From contig JALCBJ010000072.1 in assembly GCA_028066595.1 (NCBI GenBank), forward strand, positions 1-33,413: DNA of 33,413 nucleotides, in the 5' to 3' direction. The notes under the pieces are model-generated. The model did not search any database. It worked only from the letters and a program-made list of their open reading frames with translations, and had not been told where the DNA came from. The DNA comes from Thermoanaerobaculia bacterium. Lineage in GTDB: Bacteria > Acidobacteriota > Thermoanaerobaculia > Multivoradales > J023. Made by a program: the position numbers and the translations under genes. Each line of letters opens with the position of its first letter. The first letter of the stretch is position 1. Below are positions 1 through 7,738 of the stretch, piece by piece.

Positions 1-1106
1 CAGAATCAGGATCGAACCGATCTCGCCTTGACAAACCGTCGTTCCATATCAGTCGAGAGCTAGCCTTCACGATTGAAGGAGCTGCTATCGGCCCTGACGG
101 GCAGCGGGTACTCGCCTGGGGACATCACGGAACAACGCCGAACGGTTTCCCGGCAACGCTATTCCAGCGGACATGGCGTGAGGGAAGTGACGTCTCGAAC
201 GACTTTGAGTGGTCTCACTCGAATAGTCCTCGGCAACCTAGAACGATCGACGGGGCTATGTTCGCACCTGGCTCTGATGCGATCATCTCCTGGGGTCAAA
301 AGGGATTCCGTGTCTGGCACCCCGCGACCAATGCGGTGCAAGATGAGACCAAGGACGGGCTCCACGCTGACGTGCGAGGTGTCGAGTTCAGCCGAGACGG
401 GGCGCTCCTTCTCGTCTGGGGTGACAGAGAGTTTCGTGTCTGGTCTACCCACGACTTGACTGCAGTTAGCGCACCCATCGTTCACCCAGAATTCCTGGGA
501 GGGGCAACACTCAGCCCAGATCAGGACCAAGTGGCTTCATGGATGGGAGACGGGAGGATGCGGCTCTGGGAGGTGGACGGAACACCTGTCGTCGGGCCAG
601 ACCCGAGGAGGGAACAACTAGGGTCGATCGGAGGAGTGCAGTTTAGTCCTGATGGTGAGCGCCTCATGACATGGCGGAGAAGCGGAGTACTGCGACTCTG
701 GAGTCTCGTCGACACAAGACAGCTCGGAAGAACGCTCCACCATGGATCGCGCTTGGTCGGTGCGACTCTTTCTCCAGGCGGCCGATTCCTGATCTCGTGG
801 GGCGAGAACGGTACGGTGCGCCTTTGGGATCTGGAAGTGGATTACGACTTCCCACGCCAGTACCTCCCACTTCTTGTCGAGGCGACCACGGGCACCCACC
901 TCAATGATCTCGGTGAGATCGAGGCCCTGGCTGAAGATGCCTGGCGCAACCGCCGCGCCGAGATTCTCCGCGTCCAAGAAGAGTACGGGGAGTCAGTCCT
1001 CACTCGCCGCACTTGTACCCCAGTCTTCGGTGGCCCGTCGCCGCCCTCTTCTACGGAGAGTCTTAAGCAGGCCGGGCAAGGGGTAGCCCACCATTCCGTC
1101 TACTAG
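1..1106 (+). CDS. WD40 repeat protein, 5' end outside window
   Basis: The frame is open from base 3, so the gene enters from the left and only its last 367 codons are seen. At least six WD40-like blades follow each other, each with a variant of 'SPDG...L.SWG..G..RLW': for example FSRDGALLLVWGDREFRVW, FSPDGERLMTW...LRLW and LSPGGRFLISWGENGTVRLW. WD40 propellers are protein-interaction scaffolds and in bacteria often sit at the C-terminus of STAND ATPases, kinases or caspases; the N-terminal partner domain here is out of view. After the last blade there is a short helical tail (DLGEIEALAEDAWRNRR) and then a low-complexity end. The gene ends before the direct repeat that opens the main module, so its link to that module is uncertain. 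Confidence is high for the fold and low for any specific role. Confidence 0.9.
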   Translation, partial: ESGSNRSRLDKPSFHISRELAFTIEGAAIGPDGQRVLAWGHHGTTPNGFPATLFQRTWREGSDVSNDFEWSHSNSPRQPRTIDGAMFAPGSDAIISWGQKGFRVWHPATNAVQDETKDGLHADVRGVEFSRDGALLLVWGDREFRVWSTHDLTAVSAPIVHPEFLGGATLSPDQDQVASWMGDGRMRLWEVDGTPVVGPDPRREQLGSIGGVQFSPDGERLMTWRRSGVLRLWSLVDTRQLGRTLHHGSRLVGATLSPGGRFLISWGENGTVRLWDLEVDYDFPRQYLPLLVEATTGTHLNDLGEIEALAEDAWRNRRAEILRVQEEYGESVLTRRTCTPVFGGPSPPSSTESLKQAGQGVAHHSVY

Positions 1107-1117
1107 TATTCAGGGGG

Positions 1118-1135
1118 GAGCCATAGTGCTGGCTC
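1118..1135 (+). terminator. hairpin after the WD40 gene
   Basis: GAGCCA and TGGCTC form a perfect 6-bp stem with a 6-nt loop, 11 bases after the WD40 stop codon. No T-tract follows, so it is at best a weak or Rho-assisted terminator. Confidence 0.3.
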
Positions 1136-1226
1136 GCTTGGGCCTGCTCAGGTCGTGGACCTGGCGGTCCAGCGGTTTGGAGTCCGCGTCTGATCCCTGA
1201 AGAGAACGCTGTGCCGCAAGTCGATG

Positions 1227-1484
1227 TCACCGTACTTCGGATCCGGCCCGGTGGGCTGCTTCAGGCCCAGGATCCGATGTCGACCGCCGCAGCCTCTTCG
1301 CAATCCACTCCTGCAAGTCGTCGAGCTGGTATCGGATTGCCCGCGCGGAAATCTTGACGTAGCGGGGACCGCGCCCCTGATAGCGCCAGGCTTGGAGGGC
1401 CCTCGGCGTGAGCTGGAGGAGCTCGGCGGCTTGGTTCTCGGTGAGCAGGGGTGCGGGCAACGTGATGTCTGTGCTGTCTTCCAT
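1227..1484 (-). CDS. small excisionase/MerR-type helix-turn-helix protein
   Basis: This is an 85-aa protein. Its segment LLTENQAAELLQLTPRALQAW followed by RYQGRGPRYVKI...IRY and DLQEWI matches the short helix-turn-helix/wing domain of the excisionase (AlpA, HTH_17) family, which binds DNA in phage, plasmid and island regulation. The ATG at 1484 was chosen because GAGGA lies about 8 bases upstream; the frame stays open further upstream to 1784, but that extension reads through the repeat and looks non-coding. The gene points away from the eight-gene operon starting at 1783 and is separated from it by a 298-bp gap holding one copy of the 74-bp repeat. It could repress the neighbouring operon or be a directionality factor for excision of the module. 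Neither role is shown by the sequence. Confidence 0.75.
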   Translation of the reverse strand: MEDSTDITLPAPLLTENQAAELLQLTPRALQAWRYQGRGPRYVKISARAIRYQLDDLQEWIAKRLRRSTSDPGPEAAHRAGSEVR

Positions 1485-1782
1485 GGCGGAGTTCCTCGGT
1501 GATTTGGATGGGCTTCCCGGAGCCGGGATGCTGACCTGGTCTCTTGGGGAGGATCTCCATTGCGAGGGGCTCTGCTCAAGTGGGTCGAGATCTGTAGTCA
1601 GCCTCGCGGCCAGGACGGGCTCTCTCGAGCCACGTGGTTGCTGAGGCCCTGCTAGCAGAGATGAACACGCAATAGCGCGAAGAATCCAGAGCGTATGGGA
1701 CCGAATCTGAACAAAGCTCGGAGCAGCGGTTACTCCAGTACGGCAAGAGCGAACTCCAAGAGCCCAATAGTAGGAGGAACCC
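1485..1782. promoter_or_regulatory. divergent intergenic region
   Basis: These 298 bp lie between the leftward helix-turn-helix gene and the rightward eight-gene operon, so promoters for both should be here. They contain repeat copy A (1538-1611). From 1612 to 1782 no clear sigma-70 hexamer pair stands out. The last bases hold a strong Shine-Dalgarno (taggagg) for the gene at 1783. Confidence 0.45.
1538..1611 (+). repeat. 74-bp direct repeat, copy A
   Basis: This stretch aligns without gaps to 30280-30353, with about nine differences in 74 positions. The longest shared runs are AGGATCTCCATTGCG and GTCGAGATCTGTAGTCA, plus CCTCGCGGCC at the end. The mismatches cluster in the middle. Copy A lies just left of the eight-gene operon. 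Confidence 0.85.
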
Positions 1783-2742
1783 ATGACTTCAGTCCGTTCG
1801 CAGCATCCTCAGATCTGTCTGCTCTTCGTGCTTATCTTGGCTTGGACCTCAGCAGCTGAGGGAGCACCGCCCTCGGCAACGCCGAATCAAGGTGGGCTGC
1901 GGTACACGATCGCCGTGGAGTCCTTTGAGAACCGATCCGGTTGGCGTGGTCAGGTCGAGATAGGCCATCAGTTGGGGATCGTCCTGGCTGACGTCTTGAA
2001 CCAGAGCCAGCGTTTCATTGTCGTTGGGGAGACAGATCTTCGCCGGATGGGGATGGAAGAGCAGGATCTGGCGGCGTCCGGGCGGGCAGCAAGTGGCAAC
2101 AACACTCCAGCGACGGGCCATCTAGCGCCCGCTCAATTGCTCGTTCGAGGAGCGATCACTCACGTACAGCACGACACAGCAAGCGATCAGGGCGGTCTCA
2201 ACCTAGGACGAGGTCTCCGAGTGGGTGCTGGCCGAAGGGAGACCGAGATCAATGCCACCTTCTACATAGTAGACAGCACGACGGGGCAGATTGTGGCCTC
2301 CGAGAGCGTGGAAGCTAGCTCTCGCAGCTTTGGTGTGCGAGTGCGCAAGCAGCGGGGAAGCCAGTCCGGCGAATACTCGCTCGAGCGCGACAAGAACTTG
2401 ATGAAGGCGTTGACCGAGGCCGCTGAAGAAGCCGTCGCTTGGATGAGTCAGCAACTCGGTGGAATTCAATGGCAGGGTCAGGTAGTGCTTGTCGATGGCG
2501 AGACGATTCTGATCAACCGCGGGAGTCGCGAGGGTGTCACTCAAGGCATGCGGCTGGTCGCGGGAACCTTGAGAGTCATTCGTGATCCTTCCAATGGAGA
2601 GATCCTCGATCAGAGTCTTGAGGAGGAGGTCGCCTCTCTGGAAGTCGAGAGGGTGAATGAGAAGACAAGTGTTTGCCGAGTGCTGACGGGCGATCCTCGA
2701 AGAGTTCGGCAGAATCTGACAGTGTTCCCTACCAGGAACTAG
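1783..2742 (+). CDS. exported CsgG/HfaB-like protein
   Basis: This is a 319-aa protein with a cleavable-looking signal peptide (residues 1 to about 28, hydrophobic ICLLFVLILAW). No lipobox cysteine is seen, unlike CsgG itself. Residues ~40-220 resemble the CsgG/HfaB family: IAVESFENRSGW...G, then an LADVLNQSQRFIVVGE segment, a 'LLVRGAITHV' strand and 'NATFYIVDSTTGQIVASESVEASS'. The C-terminal ~85 residues (VVLVDGETILINRGSREGVTQGM...) look like the small beta domain found at the end of FlgT and similar exported proteins. Family members form or support outer-membrane secretion channels or envelope assemblies. The start is clear: ATG preceded by taggaggaaccc. It is the first gene of a tight eight-gene run, so an envelope location for the system is likely. 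Confidence 0.8.
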   Translation: MTSVRSQHPQICLLFVLILAWTSAAEGAPPSATPNQGGLRYTIAVESFENRSGWRGQVEIGHQLGIVLADVLNQSQRFIVVGETDLRRMGMEEQDLAASGRAASGNNTPATGHLAPAQLLVRGAITHVQHDTASDQGGLNLGRGLRVGAGRRETEINATFYIVDSTTGQIVASESVEASSRSFGVRVRKQRGSQSGEYSLERDKNLMKALTEAAEEAVAWMSQQLGGIQWQGQVVLVDGETILINRGSREGVTQGMRLVAGTLRVIRDPSNGEILDQSLEEEVASLEVERVNEKTSVCRVLTGDPRRVRQNLTVFPTRN

Positions 2743-4439
2743 CGCGAGTATCTATTGTGAGTCGCGCTCGATCTTGGCACTTCTACATCACCGGGGCTAT
2801 CGGCGGGCTCTTTGGTTTTGGCTTGATGGAACTCGTCAGGATAGTCGTGGTCTCCGAGTCTTCAGGCTACCAGGCTTCCGCGCTCGCCAGCTCCGGAGAA
2901 CTCCTCTCATTGGCCCTCCAGTTCTCTGCCTTCGGTCTGGCTGTGGGCGCCGCCTTGGGTGTAACAGAGGGTCTTGTCCAGAGGAGGATCTGGCGAGCAG
3001 CCTATGGGTTGGTCCTGGGCGCCATCTTGGGATTGGTGGGGGGATTCATCGGTGGAGGCCTGGGTCAAGGCATCTTCAGTCTCTTGCCGACACCCAGCCC
3101 ACCGCCGCCCGCCGAGTGTGACGTAGCGATCGTGCTCGACGCTTCGGGGAGCATGACCGGTCCCACCCTCTTCGGCTTTTCGCTGGGCGATGGAAGCGAT
3201 CCGAAACTCCTGAGAGTCGACGCGTCCAGGCGTCTGATTTCCAAGCTCGGCGACAACGATCGCGTGGCGGTGGTCGATTTCGCGGACACTGCCCAGGTTC
3301 TCCATCCGCTCGAGAGCCTCGATACCCAAGTCCGGCGTCGGGTAGACCAGGCCCTTGGCGGCACGGTGGTTCGCGGTGGTACCAACTTGACAGCCGGGCT
3401 CCAAGCCGGACTTGCTGAGCTCAGCAAGAGCCCTGGCGCGAGTCGCAAGCAGTTTCTGATTTTTCTCACCGACGGCGACGGTTTCTTCGACCCGCGGGTG
3501 ATTCAGCCGGCGATCGAGCGCGGCGTCCAGATCTTTACCATCGGCCTCGGTCCGGAAGTTCAGAGCAGTTTGCTGGAACACCAGATCGCGAGACCGACAG
3601 GTGGCAGTTACTTTCCCGTCGCCGCCGCCGACAAGCTACTGCCGACGTTCGAGACGATTTACGAACAAGCGACTCATGTCGACATGGCTGGTCACGATGA
3701 GGACGCTGGCACGGAGTATCCAAAGCTGTTCATGCTATTGCGTGTACTCAGTTGGGGTGCGATGGGGCTCGTAATCGGATTCGGTCAGGGGATCCGAGAA
3801 AACACCCGAGAGGACCTCCGTGCTTGTAGCCTCGGAGGCTTCTTCGGTGGACTGGTGGGAGGCGTGCTCTTCGATCCGGTAACCGGTGCCATGGGCACGG
3901 TGTTTCTCGGACGTATGGCCGCTGAGACCGTGGTCGGCGCGTGCATTGGCGGCTCAATGCGTTGGGCGCAAGGGCGCCTAGTCGAAAGAAGAGCGGAGCA
4001 GACGACGACACTTCTGACCAGCTTGCCTCGCCGCAGTACGTGGCTGGTAGCAACGCGGCCGGCGGCAGGGCCCTTGACCGAGGTTCCAGCGCGCGGCGCG
4101 CGCGGCTTAGTGCTGAGAATAAAGGACGCCGTCGAAAGGAGCGACGGCGCGGACAGAGTTGTTCCGGAACGCCAGCCGGTCGACAGTCACACAGCGACTC
4201 CAGAATCGACGGGCGTCATCCAGTCTGAGAGTCGGGCCACAACGCCTCATAGGGACTCCGGCGGAAGCGCGCGTCGGCCTGTGAGCTTCTACGAGCAGCG
4301 CTTCTCTACGGACCGTGGACGTGCCATGGCGACCGCCTTTCGGGCCGGTTACAGCATCGAAGAGATCGCAGCTCATTTCCGAGTACGACCGGCCCGAGTA
4401 GAGCAGGCAGTCCATCGAGACGGCGAGTCTCGCAGATGA
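2673..4439 (+). CDS. membrane protein with von Willebrand factor A domain
   Basis: This is a 588-aa protein. Three glycine-rich membrane segments lie at ~38-60, 78-100 and 110-138. They are followed by a vWA domain (~148-330) with an intact metal site: D156-A-S-G-S160, T237 and D267 in FLTDGDG. Two or three more glycine-rich helices (~350-440) follow, then a charged linker and a short C-terminal helix-turn-helix-like stretch (GYSIEEIAAHFRVRPARVEQ). vWA domains bind protein ligands through the metal. The start used is TTG at 2673, overlapping the preceding gene by 70 bases; GTG at 2757, 15 bases after that gene's stop, is an equally possible start. No good ribosome site favours either. The helix pattern resembles that of the FHA-like protein at 17027-17950. 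Confidence 0.85.
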   Translation: MPSADGRSSKSSAESDSVPYQELARVSIVSRARSWHFYITGAIGGLFGFGLMELVRIVVVSESSGYQASALASSGELLSLALQFSAFGLAVGAALGVTEGLVQRRIWRAAYGLVLGAILGLVGGFIGGGLGQGIFSLLPTPSPPPPAECDVAIVLDASGSMTGPTLFGFSLGDGSDPKLLRVDASRRLISKLGDNDRVAVVDFADTAQVLHPLESLDTQVRRRVDQALGGTVVRGGTNLTAGLQAGLAELSKSPGASRKQFLIFLTDGDGFFDPRVIQPAIERGVQIFTIGLGPEVQSSLLEHQIARPTGGSYFPVAAADKLLPTFETIYEQATHVDMAGHDEDAGTEYPKLFMLLRVLSWGAMGLVIGFGQGIRENTREDLRACSLGGFFGGLVGGVLFDPVTGAMGTVFLGRMAAETVVGACIGGSMRWAQGRLVERRAEQTTTLLTSLPRRSTWLVATRPAAGPLTEVPARGARGLVLRIKDAVERSDGADRVVPERQPVDSHTATPESTGVIQSESRATTPHRDSGGSARRPVSFYEQRFSTDRGRAMATAFRAGYSIEEIAAHFRVRPARVEQAVHRDGESRR

Positions 4440-4816
4440 GCCCGTGGGATACGACCGGCGTCGAGGACTTGAGTCTTGAGGCATTGAAGCTGCTGGGAGC
4501 CGATGAGGTAGAGATCGAGATCTCCGCGACCTACGCGCCGATATTCATCGAAGCGGCGGATCGTACTGAGGTGATCCCAGTTGATACCCGGGACCCAGCG
4601 GGCGGATTTGGCAGCGTCGATCTGTGGCTTGCCACAGTGGTGCCTGTTCTCGCCGCGGCTCAAGGGCTGCGGCGGGATGGTCACCTTTCGAGTTCGGCCC
4701 TCGTCCGGGTCATCGATGGTTTGGTCGGCCAAGTGAACTCGCCAAGGGCTAGGCGCCAGAGCGACGACTTGAAACGGGTGGTTCACCTTGTCCTTGGAAT
4801 GCAGCGATCCAATTGA
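4436..4816 (+). CDS. unknown 126-aa protein
   Basis: The start codon overlaps the stop of the vWA gene (ATGA), and the 3' end overlaps the next gene by 29 bases, so translation is probably coupled on both sides. The protein is soluble-looking. It has an acidic N-terminal half with alternating beta-like segments (EVEIEISATYAPIFIEA) and a helical C-terminal half (VDLWLATVVPVLAAAQGL; RVIDGLVGQV) ending in basic residues. I do not recognise a family. Its size and place between a vWA protein and a membrane peptidase would suit an adaptor or a small effector-associated recognition domain, but nothing in the sequence proves this. Confidence 0.75.
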   Translation: MSPWDTTGVEDLSLEALKLLGADEVEIEISATYAPIFIEAADRTEVIPVDTRDPAGGFGSVDLWLATVVPVLAAAQGLRRDGHLSSSALVRVIDGLVGQVNSPRARRQSDDLKRVVHLVLGMQRSN

Positions 4817-6776
4817 TGTCGTCGGGCGGCTCGCGACAGGTCGAAATGGGACGCTGTTGGATCGACAGGCCAGCCCCGCGAGTCGACACGATTCCTTGGC
4901 CCTCGATCCTTTCGCCTTGCCTCCGGAGACCCTGGGGCGGTTCCTGTTACTTGTGGTCGCAGCTTTGATCGCGGCATGGAGCCTGCCCTCCTACTTCTTG
5001 GAGGTACCTCTCTTCGTCGACCACCTGAATCGAATTCCGGACGACGTTGTTGAGCTGACGCAGAAGGCTGCCGTTGAAGGCTTCTCGAGCCTCGACGGCG
5101 ACGACAAGCGGCGGCTATATGAATGGGCCGCTGAGCACCCGCTCTTTGGCGAAGCCCATCGCAGGCAGGTTCTACGCTCTCTCGCGTCGCTCGGAGTGGT
5201 GCTCGGCTTGGCCGTCGTAGCGATGTTCTTGGCCTGGTTCCGTAGACCGCCATTCGTCCCTCTCCTCGCTCGGCAGGTTCCCGAGATCCATGGCGAGGTG
5301 ACACATTTGGCGCGACGCCTCGGAATCGTGCCACCGCCGGGCCTGGCAGTAGGGGGAGGTTTCCTAGACGGCAAGGCCTTCTGCGGACGTCAGGGTGCGA
5401 TCATCGCTCTGGGCGGAGAGCCCCGCTGGCTCGCGCGCTGTTGGAATGACCTCTGGCGCTCGGTTTTGCTCCACGAGTTGGGACATGTTGTCAATCGTGA
5501 CTCCCGAGTACGCGAGATCGCTCGGTGGCTTTGGATCGTATTCGCATTCTCGTTGACGGTAGCCCTCTTGCTGCTCATCTCCCAGGGCAAGCTCTCAGCG
5601 GCAGCCTCGATGGTGACGCGGAACGCGGTTCTCTTCGTTGCAGCTTGGTGGCTGTGGGCGGGGCTCGTCCGGGAACGTGAACTGTACGCCGATCAACGCG
5701 TCGTCACTTGGGGCTACGGCTCGGCGCTCGCTCGCCGACTCTCCCTGCCCCAGTCGCACGGTTGGCGGCCCGACGACGTAGGTGAATCCGGAGCCTGGTT
5801 GGACCGGATACGACGATGGTCGTCTGGTGCACGCCATCCAAGCAACCTAGATCGCCTGAAGGCATTGGACCGGCCTCAACAATTTTTCCGTCTTTCGCCG
5901 AGGCTCGCTCTGCTCACCGGCCTAGTCCTGGCATTGCCGATCGCCAATGCCGGACCCCTGCTCCACGATCTGCTGCTGCCGGCGGGGCTACTCGCCGCCC
6001 CTATGTTCCTGTTGCCGATGGGACATCTTGTAATCCTGCCTTCTCTGGTCGTCTTGGTATCGCTCTTCATGATGACGATCGCTTTCGGCATCAGTGGATC
6101 GCTCGGACTGCAGACTCTGAGAAGTGCGCTGGCGGAGCGGTGGAGAGGAGTAGGCTCCCATCGCGGTATCGAGAAGCTTATTCTTCCGGCTTTTTGTTTT
6201 GCCGGCGGTCTCCAAGTCGGGCTTGTCCCCTGGACTGGCTGGCCAGTGTCGGCGCTCTCAGTTCTTGCCACGCTTGTGCTCTGGACGGCCCTTGGTTGGT
6301 CCTGGCTTGCAGTGACTTGGAGCTCGGGGCGCTGGGTGCTGGGGGCGTGCACGGGGTCTCGGCCGCCACGAGTGCTGATCGGCCTCTCCCGGTGGATTGG
6401 TGTTGCGGTGCTGGTGTTGCTCGCCTGGCCAGTAGTGGCACATCGGGCGCTCACGACAGCGGCCGCGCGCGCGGGTATCTCTGGTCTGCCGAGCGATGTC
6501 CGTGTGTCGATCGAGGTCTTGCTGGCGCTCTTGGCCGGCAGCGGTCTGGTCTGCGTAATCGTGGTTTGTTTCGTCGTTCTGCCGGCCTTCTTGCGAAGTC
6601 GGAAGGTTGCCTGCGAGCTTTGTGGCCGTGCGGCCAGTCGGCGGTCAGGGATCGAGGCACACTGCCTGAACTGCAGCACTCCGTTGGCCTCTTGGCTTTG
6701 TCTTGTTCCTGTCGACGTGTGGTTGGGCTTTCGCGTGGAGGACTCTCGCTCACCTCAGGGAGGAACCAGAACGTGA
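4788..6776 (+). CDS. M48-type membrane zinc peptidase, copy 1
   Basis: This is a 662-aa polytopic protein. The zinc-peptidase signature HELGH is at residues 229-233 and the third ligand is probably E298 in RERELYADQ, the arrangement of Ste24/HtpX (M48) enzymes that cut membrane or misfolded proteins. One membrane helix precedes a helical insert (~80-125), and another (~130-150) leads into the catalytic domain. Several further helices follow. The C-terminus carries a four-cysteine zinc ribbon (CELC...CLNC), which is not part of typical HtpX. The start is uncertain: TTG at 4788 keeps 29 bases of overlap with the preceding gene, and TTG codons at 4857 or 4894 would place the N-terminus nearer to that of the paralogue at 7722. 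It forms a repeated pair with the gene at 6773. Confidence 0.88.
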   Translation: MSLECSDPIDVVGRLATGRNGTLLDRQASPASRHDSLALDPFALPPETLGRFLLLVVAALIAAWSLPSYFLEVPLFVDHLNRIPDDVVELTQKAAVEGFSSLDGDDKRRLYEWAAEHPLFGEAHRRQVLRSLASLGVVLGLAVVAMFLAWFRRPPFVPLLARQVPEIHGEVTHLARRLGIVPPPGLAVGGGFLDGKAFCGRQGAIIALGGEPRWLARCWNDLWRSVLLHELGHVVNRDSRVREIARWLWIVFAFSLTVALLLLISQGKLSAAASMVTRNAVLFVAAWWLWAGLVRERELYADQRVVTWGYGSALARRLSLPQSHGWRPDDVGESGAWLDRIRRWSSGARHPSNLDRLKALDRPQQFFRLSPRLALLTGLVLALPIANAGPLLHDLLLPAGLLAAPMFLLPMGHLVILPSLVVLVSLFMMTIAFGISGSLGLQTLRSALAERWRGVGSHRGIEKLILPAFCFAGGLQVGLVPWTGWPVSALSVLATLVLWTALGWSWLAVTWSSGRWVLGACTGSRPPRVLIGLSRWIGVAVLVLLAWPVVAHRALTTAAARAGISGLPSDVRVSIEVLLALLAGSGLVCVIVVCFVVLPAFLRSRKVACELCGRAASRRSGIEAHCLNCSTPLASWLCLVPVDVWLGFRVEDSRSPQGGTRT

Positions 6777-7738
6777 CCCCTCGACAGGCAAGTGCGTTGG
6801 GCATCTTCCTGCTCGGATGGCTGCTGATCGCCGCTACCCTTGTCGGTTTATTCGCCGTGGGTGAGACGGACTTTCAAGATCTCCATGAAGAGATATCTCC
6901 CTTGCCGCCGACCGATCCTTCGGAGCAGAGAGTCGCACTTCTGGTGGTGCTCGGATTCCCTGGTGCGGGGCTGTGTCTCCTGGCACTCTTCCTCTGGAGC
7001 TCAGAACGCCGCCAGTCGCGTGAGCAGGAGCTGAGAGAGAACTCGATCCGCTCGTGGAGCCGGGAGACTCTTGAGCAACAGGTTGAAGGTTGGATCAGTG
7101 TCGAACCTTGGGTGCTACCCACGCGGGACGACCTCGTGCAGGTCGGCGAGCAGCTCGACGTGTCCGATCGCGCGTTCCTCGCTAGGTTCGTAAATGGTGT
7201 CGGAATCGGTCAGTCCTATGATCTGCCGGTCCGTTCCGAGGAGCAAACGCCAACAAGAGGCTGCGGCTGGTGGTCCGCGGTGGTGGCGCTCGTCGCGGTG
7301 GGGGTTCTAGCAATGCTGGGCACGATCGCCTCGACGCTGATAATCCCCAGCTTGGCCAGGGCCAAGGGCATCGACGCACCCATCACACCCGCCCAGGCGA
7401 AGGGAGGGCTGGTGCTGGGGACCGCACTGGCGGGAGTGCCGCTGCTCACCGCCGGTTGCCTGGCCGCGGTGGCTAGGTCACGCCGTCGGCTTGCCGAACG
7501 GATAGAGCGGCGGCGCCGCGAACGCAGCCTCCGCATGCTTGAGTCCATGCGGCGCTGGCTTGTAACGGTCGCAAGCCGGCCGGCCCTGGCCAGTTCTAGA
7601 CGGCGACTCGAAAAGAGCCTGGTTGAGGCCGCTTTACCGGAACTCCTGCCGCACGACCGAAGCCGCCTCGCGACGCTTATTGCGCACGACGATCCAACAA
7701 AGGCCTCATGGAGCACCACACATGTCGACGATGCCTGA
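6773..7738 (+). CDS. four-helix membrane partner of M48 peptidase, copy 1
   Basis: This is a 321-aa protein starting at GTG, which overlaps the stop of the peptidase gene (GTGA) and has a strong ribosome site AGGGAGGAA. The frame is also open far upstream, but that part only shadows the peptidase gene. Visible order: N-terminal helix (ALGIFLLGWLLIAATLVGLF), a second helix (VALLVVLGFPGAGLCLLALFLW), a cytoplasm-like charged segment (~85-160), two more helices (~165-190 and ~210-235), then a highly basic helical tail ending in LPELLPHDRSRLATLI. I do not recognise a family. The same order recurs in the gene at 9647, also directly behind an M48 peptidase, so it is probably a dedicated subunit or regulator of the peptidase. 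Confidence 0.8.
   Translation: MTPRQASALGIFLLGWLLIAATLVGLFAVGETDFQDLHEEISPLPPTDPSEQRVALLVVLGFPGAGLCLLALFLWSSERRQSREQELRENSIRSWSRETLEQQVEGWISVEPWVLPTRDDLVQVGEQLDVSDRAFLARFVNGVGIGQSYDLPVRSEEQTPTRGCGWWSAVVALVAVGVLAMLGTIASTLIIPSLARAKGIDAPITPAQAKGGLVLGTALAGVPLLTAGCLAAVARSRRRLAERIERRRRERSLRMLESMRRWLVTVASRPALASSRRRLEKSLVEAALPELLPHDRSRLATLIAHDDPTKASWSTTHVDDA

Noticed and set aside
1485..1784. 100-residue extension of the helix-turn-helix protein
   Set aside because: It reads through the 74-bp repeat and the operon promoter region and shows no domain.
5816..6772. Upstream extension of the membrane-partner gene starting at 6773
   Set aside because: The extension lies wholly inside the first M48 gene and is low-complexity; GTG 6773 has a strong ribosome site.
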